Positions 1 to 5,000 of a stretch of DNA of 5,000 nt are shown piece by piece. Both the position numbers and the translations under genes were made by a program. Each line of letters starts with the position of its first letter. Position 1 is the first letter of the stretch. The stretch is from the NCBI GenBank assembly GCA_003647715.1, contig QMNJ01000050.1, forward strand, positions 1 to 5,000, in the 5' to 3' direction. The stretch comes from Candidatus Coatesiibacteriota bacterium (GTDB taxonomy: Bacteria > RBG-13-66-14 > B26-G2). The notes beneath the pieces were generated by a model, which made no database searches, was not told where the DNA came from, and saw only the letters and a program-made list of their open reading frames with translations.

Positions 1-164
1 CCATTAATTTAATGTATATTCTAACAAAAAATTAAAGAGCTTTCATCAAGTAATTACACCCAGATTATGAAATCTTAAACACAACCATCTTTGCAAAATT
101 AAATAATAGAATAATTCCAGACAAATTGTTATGATTTTTATGATATAAAAGGTATTAGGGTTAG
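1..164. other. A+T-rich leader with no gene
   Basis: No coding frame is supported here and no RNA gene is recognisable. The stretch is strongly A+T-rich with many stops in all frames. It presumably holds the promoter of the downstream three-gene operon. I could not find a well-spaced -35/-10 pair: TTGTTA at 126-131 and TATAAA at 144-149 are only 12 nt apart, and TTGCAA at 91-96 has no good partner. Confidence 0.5.
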
Positions 165-713
165 ATGAAAATGAGGAATAATATTAATTTTTTAATACCT
201 GCAATAATACTTATTATCACCCTTATCAGTTTACATACTTCAGCAAAAGACAGATTCGGCTTTGAGATAACTGCCGGGATAACCACCGATGCGCAGGACA
301 TTGGCATATACTTCGTGGGTGGAAGATTCATAATCAAGCCAAAACCATATATTAACCTTGGTGTGTCAGCAAATTACGGTTATCCAGGTTCTGATTCATA
401 TTATCTGTTCGGTGGAGGCGATGTAGAGTTCTACTTCTTCTCCAATGAGCCACCCAGCATAAATCCATTTTTGCATTTTGAGGGGGGATACCTATATAGT
501 AAGACCAAGGGATATGATAGGTTCTACTACCAACATGAGTATTATATTAAGACCGCCTGGGGAATTGAGTTCACCTCTTTGAAAATTGGAATTGTACCTT
601 TTTTAGAGCACGGGTTATGGATTGAGCGTCACACACATGAAGACCCTTATAACCATCATGAATACTCTCGCAAAATAAAATTATTAATCATTCAGGGAGG
701 TTTCAGATTTTAG
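165..713 (+). CDS. Small outer-membrane beta-barrel protein, first of three tandem paralogues
   Basis: The 182-residue product begins with an N-terminal signal: basic start, hydrophobic stretch at about residues 9-23, likely cleavage after Ala27 (TSA|KD). The rest alternates polar and aromatic/aliphatic residues with many Gly and Tyr, as in transmembrane beta-strands, and ends in QGGFRF. A terminal Phe is the usual barrel-assembly (BAM) recognition signature. It resembles the next two genes in order and C-terminus (LLIIQGGFRF against LIQAGVKF and IIIQGGVKF), but it is the most divergent. A late loop carries four histidines (156, 158, 164, 165) among acidic residues. The start is ambiguous between ATG 165 and ATG 171: AGGG at 157-160 is 4 nt from the first and 10 nt from the second. 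It ends TAG TAA, tandem stops. The role is unknown; passive porin-like or structural function is a guess. Confidence 0.8.
   Translation: MKMRNNINFLIPAIILIITLISLHTSAKDRFGFEITAGITTDAQDIGIYFVGGRFIIKPKPYINLGVSANYGYPGSDSYYLFGGGDVEFYFFSNEPPSINPFLHFEGGYLYSKTKGYDRFYYQHEYYIKTAWGIEFTSLKIGIVPFLEHGLWIERHTHEDPYNHHEYSRKIKLLIIQGGFRF
695..700 (+). promoter_or_regulatory. Shine-Dalgarno GGGAGG inside the end of the first barrel gene
   Basis: GGGAGG lies within the codons for the C-terminal Gly-Gly of the first barrel protein and ends 6 nt before an ATT codon at 707. The spacing is ideal, so it supports translation of the second gene from 707 and not from the distant GTG at 899. Confidence 0.5.
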
Positions 714-1225
714 TAAGTAGAAACAATACTACTGTAAACAATATTCTGATACTCGCAGTATCAGTCATAATTCTATTTCAAACAACAGACGGATTAGTAG
801 AAGAAAGAATAGATTTCACAATAGAGGGTGGTTATGCACTTGTATATACATTCCTCGGCGGTATTAGACCTACATACAATGTAAACGAATATGTCGGTGT
901 GGGATTCGATTTTAGAGTCGCATATGCCCTCCTCATTCTGGGCTTTCTTGCTGGACCCGATATAGAGATTAACTTCTCAAAGGAAGACAAGCCCATAGAC
1001 CCCTCGATTCGATTTGGGAACGGAGTGTCCTATGCTATAGGAATACTTGGATATGGTGATACATCATTTTATTCTCAGACCATGTTCTGTCTTAACTTTC
1101 ATTCCCCACAAAGGTCATACACCCCATTTGCTGAGTTCGGGGCAATAATCAGCAGGATAATATTTACAGAGGATGATTCAGATAGTGAAATACATATGTT
1201 AATACAAGCGGGGGTGAAGTTCTAA
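707..1225 (+). CDS. Small outer-membrane beta-barrel protein, second paralogue, non-ATG or damaged start
   Basis: The frame is open from 662 and ends at TAA 1223-1225. No ATG, GTG or TTG occurs in frame before GTG 899, but the upstream codons are clearly part of the gene. They encode a hydrophobic signal-like stretch (NNILILAVSVIILF, residues 11-24) and strands aligning with the third gene. Starting at GTG 899 would remove about 64 residues, including the export signal. I place the start at ATT 707, 6 nt after GGGAGG, giving 172 residues, between the 182 and 161 of its paralogues. ATT is one base from ATG, so a mutated or misread start is also possible. It shares FCLNFHSP...YTPF and the QAGVKF end with the third gene. 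It overlaps the previous gene by 7 nt in another frame. The terminal Phe and strand pattern indicate an outer-membrane barrel of unknown role. Confidence is high for the coding region, moderate for the start. Confidence 0.65.
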   Translation: MLVSRNNTTVNNILILAVSVIILFQTTDGLVEERIDFTIEGGYALVYTFLGGIRPTYNVNEYVGVGFDFRVAYALLILGFLAGPDIEINFSKEDKPIDPSIRFGNGVSYAIGILGYGDTSFYSQTMFCLNFHSPQRSYTPFAEFGAIISRIIFTEDDSDSEIHMLIQAGVKF

Positions 1226-1234
1226 ATAATAATC

Positions 1235-1720
1235 ATGAGAAGAACGATATTGATAATATCACTGTTTATATCTGCAACATATTCGGTGGGGTTATCAGAC
1301 ATATCAGCAGAAGACAATATTGGTCACGCAATTGAAGTGGGGTATATCCCACCATATCTTATAGATTGTGGTTATCGCTTCATATACACTGCTACACCCT
1401 TTGTCGATGTCGGTTTCGATTTGAGATTACTGTTCTTTCCAATATATCCCTTACCCTTGGGTGCGACCATTGGAACCAATATAGAGTTCAATTTCTCCCG
1501 TGAAGAAAATGTTACCTTAGAACCATCATTTCATTTTGGCACAGGGATATGCGGGTCTTTCTTTTCACTCGAAGATATCTCATACTACTTTCAATCATCC
1601 TTCTGCCTTAACTTTCGCTCCCCCCACCACACCTACACACCATTCATTGAGGGAGGAACAATACTAGGTGGTTGGTATCCATATATGCATATAATAATCC
1701 AAGGGGGTGTTAAGTTCTAA
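1235..1720 (+). CDS. Small outer-membrane beta-barrel protein, third paralogue
   Basis: The 161-residue product starts MRRTILIISLF, a typical signal peptide, with likely cleavage near Ala25 (ISA|ED). The mature part has alternating hydrophobic strands rich in Tyr, Phe and Gly and ends IIIQGGVKF, a barrel-type C-terminus. It is the closest relative of the preceding gene: VDVGFDLR against VGVGFDFR, IEFNFSRE against IEINFSKE, and FCLNFRSP(4 residues)YTPFIE against FCLNFHSP(4 residues)YTPFAE. ATG 1235 is 9 nt after the previous stop and in the same frame. The nearest G-rich stretch (GGGGGTGA, 1210-1217) is about 20 nt away, too far for ordinary spacing, so initiation probably depends on re-initiation after the upstream stop. 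Its function is unknown. Confidence 0.82.
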   Translation: MRRTILIISLFISATYSVGLSDISAEDNIGHAIEVGYIPPYLIDCGYRFIYTATPFVDVGFDLRLLFFPIYPLPLGATIGTNIEFNFSREENVTLEPSFHFGTGICGSFFSLEDISYYFQSSFCLNFRSPHHTYTPFIEGGTILGGWYPYMHIIIQGGVKF

Positions 1721-1772
1721 AAACCATTGTTTCTGACAATAAAGATTGAAACTTTCATTTCCTTCATCCGTC

Positions 1773-1778
1773 TATAAT
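1773..1778 (+). promoter_or_regulatory. Possible -10 box TATAAT before the CBM9/DUF5916 gene
   Basis: An exact TATAAT ends 16 nt before ATG 1795. The best -35-like match, TTGAAA at 1746-1751, is 21 nt away, longer than the usual 16-19. If real, transcription would begin near 1785 and leave only about 10 nt of leader. The region is A+T-rich, so a chance match is possible. Confidence 0.3.
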
Positions 1779-1794
1779 AATAGTGCACAATATC

Positions 1795-3849
1795 ATGTTT
1801 AGAGTTATAACATCGCTACTCATATTGACCTCACTGGCACTTGCCATAGAGGTGCCACTGCTAAACGAGAGCCCGGAGATAGACGGGCTTCTTGATGAGC
1901 CGGTATGGGAGAGCGCCTGCATAATGAGTGAGTTCTACCAGCAATACCCAAAATCGGGAGAGATACCTACAAATCCTTCAGAGGTGAGAATCTTCCAGGA
2001 CGAGAAGAACCTCTACTTCGGTGTAACCCTTCAGGGCGACACCTCCCGCCTCTATCGCAACCAGAACAGAAGAGACGCCAATGTCCACAATGACGACTCC
2101 ATTGAGATTTTCATATCCACTATGGGTAAAGAGAGTGCATACTGGTTCGTAGTGAACAGCATCAACATACAGGCGGATGGGATATACCTTGCAAACACAA
2201 ATTACTTTGATAAAAAATGGGATGGAGTGTGGGAGTCAGCGACAAATACGGAGGACGACCACTGGACGCTTGAGATTGCCATACCCTTCAGAACACTGCG
2301 TTATGGTAGAGAGAACACCTGGTATTTCGACATAGTAAGATTTGACAAAGTAGCGAAGGAGACCTCCTGCCTCTACTCGTATAACTCATACATCACGAAT
2401 ACCGAGAACTTCGGCGAACTAACAGGTCTCATACTCCCCCACGCCATGACGGTTGATGTAATACCCTACGGTATGTTGAACAGGGTCGGGGAGGACACCG
2501 ATGGCTCGCTCACCTACGAACTGGAGAAGAGGGGAGGCGTTGATTTTCAGACCACCATAGGAGGTAATTTAACCATCAATTCAACTCTCAACCCCGACTA
2601 TGCCCACATTGAATCAGACCCGGAGGAGATACACATAACACCGGAGGAGATACTATACCCCGAGAAGCGCCCCTTCTTCCAAGAGGGCACCGATGAGTTC
2701 AACCTCCCCAACGGTCTGTTCTACTCCAGAAGGATTACCGATATATGGATAGGCACCAAGGCGATAGGCAGGTTTAGGAGCACCTCCTTCGGTCTTATGC
2801 ACTGTTATCTGAAGGATGATGACCCCCTTTTTCCGAAGGCAAACATAATTGTGGGGCGCACCAGAGTGAACATCAGTGATGCTCTTCTCCTCGGCGGCTC
2901 ATATACCGGCATAATGAACGACGATGGCTATAACCATGTTGTCTCGGGTGACTCTGACATAACACTTCCAAAGGGCATAGACCTACAACTCGGTTATGCG
3001 GGCTCATTCTCAGAAGGGCTTTCCACCGATGAATCTAAAACACTAGTCAAGGAGAGGCAGATTGGCTGGCTTACCAGCGCCACCCTCATTTACCAGACCA
3101 CTCACGGAGGTCACTGGTGGACATTTCTGGCATCCAGTGCCGACTTCAACGCCCCCTTGAGTCAAATACAATACTACTCGCTTGGCGTCTACGGTTTAAG
3201 TGGTGGTGGAGAACACATCTGGGGCTTCTCCGATTCAATAGTGAAGGAGACCTACCTTGCATACTATTGGGTATATGACAGAAACATCACTGATAATGAA
3301 CTCTCTGCAAAGGCGGGATACAATCTTAAGATTGAGTTTCCCAATGTATGGGGCTTATGGACAGGCGGTGAGATTGCCAGGGATGCATACCTCTCTGACG
3401 ACACTGGCGATATATACGATGTGCGGTGGATGTGTTGGGATGTATATGCACTGCCAAGACCGTGGTTCGGTGGACAACTGGGGTGTGAGTATGGAAGTGG
3501 CTGGGGCTATGATAGATACTTTTCGCTCTATACCCGTCTTGCGGTAAGTCCTGTTGGGGGTCTGGATATATCATTTGGTCCCTCAATTGCATATCCTGAG
3601 GGCGAGGAGAAGATGTGGGTATATCGTCTGAGTGCTAATCAGACCATCAACCAGTGGTTCTATTGGCGCTTCACCCACGATGGAAGTTATGATGGCATAT
3701 ACAAGTTTGCCTGGCTGGTGGGTATTAACTACCAGCCGGGAAGCACAATCTATGTGGCATATCAGGAGATGCGGGAGGACACCGACAATGGCTTCGTTCC
3801 ACTGGAGAGGGTGATATTCCTCAAGGGCTCGTATGACTTGAGGTTGTAG
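1795..3849 (+). CDS. CBM9-like domain plus DUF5916 outer-membrane beta-barrel protein
   Basis: I chose ATG 1795 (684 residues). An in-frame GTG at 1783 would add four residues, but the signal peptide MFRVITSLLILTSLALA fits the ATG better. Numbering from the GTG, residues about 25-218 resemble a family 9 carbohydrate-binding module: IDGLLDEPVW (33-42), NDDSIEIFI (103-111) and DDHWTLEIAIPF (158-169). DUF5916 hallmarks follow: NSTLNPDYAHIESDP (266-280), YPEKRPFFQEGTDEF (292-306) and LFYSRRI (312-318). The remainder, rich in Trp, Tyr and Gly, fits a C-terminal barrel and ends LKGSYDLRL, with Leu instead of the usual aromatic. The family is thought to sit in the outer membrane; its substrate is not established, and carbohydrate binding is only suggested by the fold. 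No Shine-Dalgarno is visible, unlike in the next gene. Base composition looks more G+C-rich than the three barrel genes upstream. The length is on the short side for the family, without visible truncation. Confidence 0.88.
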   Translation: MFRVITSLLILTSLALAIEVPLLNESPEIDGLLDEPVWESACIMSEFYQQYPKSGEIPTNPSEVRIFQDEKNLYFGVTLQGDTSRLYRNQNRRDANVHNDDSIEIFISTMGKESAYWFVVNSINIQADGIYLANTNYFDKKWDGVWESATNTEDDHWTLEIAIPFRTLRYGRENTWYFDIVRFDKVAKETSCLYSYNSYITNTENFGELTGLILPHAMTVDVIPYGMLNRVGEDTDGSLTYELEKRGGVDFQTTIGGNLTINSTLNPDYAHIESDPEEIHITPEEILYPEKRPFFQEGTDEFNLPNGLFYSRRITDIWIGTKAIGRFRSTSFGLMHCYLKDDDPLFPKANIIVGRTRVNISDALLLGGSYTGIMNDDGYNHVVSGDSDITLPKGIDLQLGYAGSFSEGLSTDESKTLVKERQIGWLTSATLIYQTTHGGHWWTFLASSADFNAPLSQIQYYSLGVYGLSGGGEHIWGFSDSIVKETYLAYYWVYDRNITDNELSAKAGYNLKIEFPNVWGLWTGGEIARDAYLSDDTGDIYDVRWMCWDVYALPRPWFGGQLGCEYGSGWGYDRYFSLYTRLAVSPVGGLDISFGPSIAYPEGEEKMWVYRLSANQTINQWFYWRFTHDGSYDGIYKFAWLVGINYQPGSTIYVAYQEMREDTDNGFVPLERVIFLKGSYDLRL

Positions 3850-3960
3850 AGGGTATAAGCAGGTTGAAATATCAGTTTAATTGTGTGATTTCTCATTGAG
3901 AAGGTCGGCTTTATATAAAAACATAATTAGGTTTTCTACCTATAAATCACATATATATCC

Positions 3961-3966
3961 TATAAT
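3961..3966 (+). promoter_or_regulatory. Possible -10 box TATAAT before the repeat-protein gene
   Basis: An exact TATAAT lies 30 nt before ATG 3997. No convincing -35 sequence is seen 16-18 nt upstream. The leader would be about 24 nt, which leaves room for the ribosome-binding site at 3986-3991. It is a weak call in A+T-rich sequence. Confidence 0.25.
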
Positions 3967-3985
3967 TACAATAATTCATATTCAC

Positions 3986-3991
3986 GGAGGT
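3986..3991 (+). promoter_or_regulatory. Strong Shine-Dalgarno GGAGGT
   Basis: GGAGGT is a full match to the anti-Shine-Dalgarno core and lies 5 nt before ATG 3997. It fixes the start of the repeat-protein gene and shows that this organism uses classical Shine-Dalgarno initiation for at least some genes. Confidence 0.85.
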
Positions 3992-3996
3992 AAAAT

Positions 3997-5000
3997 ATGA
4001 GGCGTATTTTAATAGCCATCACCCTGTTATCTATTTCAGCTATGAGCGGTTTAGCAGAGGATATTGAATACCTTAACCTGATGGGCAACTCAATCACACC
4101 CGAGGAGGCGGAGGAGATGCTTCATCAGGAGGTTGTCTATGACGACATGGGATACATCATAGAGAAGCGGTTTATAGATGAGGACGGAGAGCTTACCATC
4201 CCCATTGGCAGGTCATTTGCAAAGGCAACCTATGTGAACGATGATGATGGCAATGTAGTTGAGGTGGCATACTTCAACGAGAACAATGTGCCTATGATAC
4301 CCTACGATAACTACTATGCCCGTGTGACCTATAAATATGACGACCAGGGATACTGCGTGGAGGAGGCATATTTCGGCACCGATGGCAAACCGATGATTGC
4401 CCTCACCCTTGGCTATGCAAAAGTAGCAAGAAAATACGACGACATTGGAAACATCATAGAGGAGAGATACTTTAACACAGATGGTAAGCCATTTACCCCC
4501 GCCAACATCGGTTATGCGATGGTACGCAGGAAATACAACTCTTTGGGCTACAATATTGAAGAAAGCTATTACAATGAGAAAGGAAAACCCACTGAGCCAC
4601 TCAACATCGGATGTGCAAAAATAGAGTGGGAATACGACAAGAACAACTATTGCACAAAGGAGAAGTATTACGACAAAAGGGGCAAACCAAAGGTTTTACC
4701 CTTCTATGGTTATGCCGAGGTTAGATGGAAGTATAACGATAAGGGTTATACAACCGAGGAAGCATACTATGACCACAAGGGCAACCTAACCCCCTACCCC
4801 GGCTCTGGCTTTGCCATTGCAGAGATGGAATACAACGATAATGGATATATGACAAGTAAGAGGTTCTACGACACAGACGGTAAATTAGTGTTTGTCCACA
4901 CATTCGGCTATGCAGGTATTACCTGGAAGTATGATAAGAGGGGCAATTGCGTTGAGGAGAAATATTATGGCTCTGATGGAAAGCCGATAATAAACCCATA
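3997..5000 (+). CDS. Secreted tyrosine-rich 33-residue repeat protein (3' end outside window)
   Basis: The frame is open from ATG 3997 to the window edge: 334 codons and two bases, with no stop. A signal peptide (MRRILIAITLLSISAMSGLA, likely cut after Ala20 before EDIEY) points to export to the periplasm or beyond. The rest is a tandem repeat of the form GYAxVxxKYDDxGNxxEExYYxxDGKP. The first Tyr of each KYD-like element falls at residues 48, 79, 114, 147, 180, 213, 246, 279 and 312, so spacing is exactly 33 from 114 onward and looser in the first two units. It resembles YD/RHS-like or MORN-like beta-repeats, but the period is longer than the 20-odd residues usual for those, and I do not recognise a named family. 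No catalytic motif is visible. The C-terminus, which might hold an anchor, effector or sorting domain, is missing. Function is unknown; binding or surface display is a guess. Confidence 0.85.
   Translation, partial: MRRILIAITLLSISAMSGLAEDIEYLNLMGNSITPEEAEEMLHQEVVYDDMGYIIEKRFIDEDGELTIPIGRSFAKATYVNDDDGNVVEVAYFNENNVPMIPYDNYYARVTYKYDDQGYCVEEAYFGTDGKPMIALTLGYAKVARKYDDIGNIIEERYFNTDGKPFTPANIGYAMVRRKYNSLGYNIEESYYNEKGKPTEPLNIGCAKIEWEYDKNNYCTKEKYYDKRGKPKVLPFYGYAEVRWKYNDKGYTTEEAYYDHKGNLTPYPGSGFAIAEMEYNDNGYMTSKRFYDTDGKLVFVHTFGYAGITWKYDKRGNCVEEKYYGSDGKPIINP
4336..5000 (+). repeat. Tandem 99-bp coding repeats (33 residues each)
   Basis: Seven consecutive units begin their KYD/EYN-type tyrosine codon at 4336, 4435, 4534, 4633, 4732, 4831 and 4930, each exactly 99 bp apart. 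Conservation is at protein level (Y-D/N, G, E-E, Y-Y/F, G-K-P); codons differ between units, so these are old, selected repeats and not recent DNA duplications. Two degenerate units precede them, with tyrosine codons at 4138 and 4231. Confidence 0.85.

Larger units (their letters stand above)
3850..3996. other. Intergenic spacer with possible terminator and promoter
   Basis: This A+T-rich spacer holds no coding frame. A small inverted repeat TTCTC-ATT-GAGAA lies at 3890-3902 (5 bp, 3-nt loop) but lacks a following T-run, so it is at best a weak terminator. Downstream are TATA-rich stretches and an exact TATAAT (3961-3966). The gap suggests that the next gene has its own transcript, but this is not certain. 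Confidence 0.4.

Noticed and set aside
700..716. Programmed -1 frameshift joining the first and second barrel genes
   Set aside because: The overlap AGATTTTAG is not a slippery heptamer, and the second gene carries its own hydrophobic signal-like stretch after the junction.
899..1225. GTG 899 as the true start of the second barrel gene
   Set aside because: It would delete the signal-like segment and strands that align with the paralogue, and there is no Shine-Dalgarno nearby.
1726..1740. ATTGT-TTCTG-ACAAT hairpin as a terminator after the third barrel gene
   Set aside because: Only 5 A+T-rich base pairs and no T-run; too weak to call.
3257..3547. Open frame on + strand inside the DUF5916 gene
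   Set aside because: Out-of-frame shadow of a well-supported gene; the product has no recognisable features.
3326..3592. Open frame on - strand inside the DUF5916 gene
   Set aside because: Antisense shadow, with a His/Pro/Arg-rich composition typical of spurious frames.
3632..3814. Short + strand open frame in the 3' part of the DUF5916 gene
   Set aside because: Out-of-frame shadow without independent start signals.
3909..3921. TTTATATAAAAAC as an archaeal TATA box
   Set aside because: The proteins are diderm-bacterial (outer-membrane barrels, DUF5916), so an archaeal promoter is not expected; the stretch is just A+T-rich.
4721..4903. Antisense open frame across the repeat gene
   Set aside because: Its periodic tyrosine/arginine pattern merely mirrors the 99-bp repeats of the real gene.

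Overview
This window appears to come from a Gram-negative (diderm) bacterium, probably an uncultured lineage in or near the FCB group. Three short proteins look like outer-membrane beta-barrels with a terminal aromatic residue. One large protein has the CBM9-like plus DUF5916 barrel architecture, which is common in FCB and related environmental phyla. The DNA is moderately A+T-rich, with frequent ATA and AGA/AGG codons. The phylum assignment is inference; no marker gene is present.

All genes are on the + strand. An A+T-rich leader (1-164) precedes three tandem paralogous genes for small exported barrel proteins (165-713, about 707-1225, 1235-1720). These are packed so tightly (a 7-nt overlap, then a 9-nt gap) that they are almost certainly one translationally coupled operon. 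The middle gene has no ATG, GTG or TTG where its start must lie. Its frame is open and homologous to its neighbour well upstream of the first GTG (899), and an ATT at 707 sits 6 nt after a GGGAGG. It is either a non-canonical-start gene or one whose start has been damaged.

After a 74-nt gap comes a large gene (about 1795-3849) for a CBM9-like/DUF5916 outer-membrane protein. It has no visible Shine-Dalgarno but an exact TATAAT 16 nt before its ATG. A 147-nt spacer then leads to a gene beginning at 3997 with a strong GGAGGT ribosome-binding site. This gene runs off the window and encodes a secreted protein made of tyrosine-rich repeats with an exact 33-residue (99-bp) period over at least seven units.

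All five products carry or probably carry export signals, so the window is a cell-envelope and secreted-protein cluster. No enzyme with a recognisable active site, RNA gene, mobile element or CRISPR array was seen. The possible new biology is modest: the unusual start of the middle barrel gene, coupling signals embedded in the conserved barrel C-terminus, and the very regular 33-residue repeat protein.
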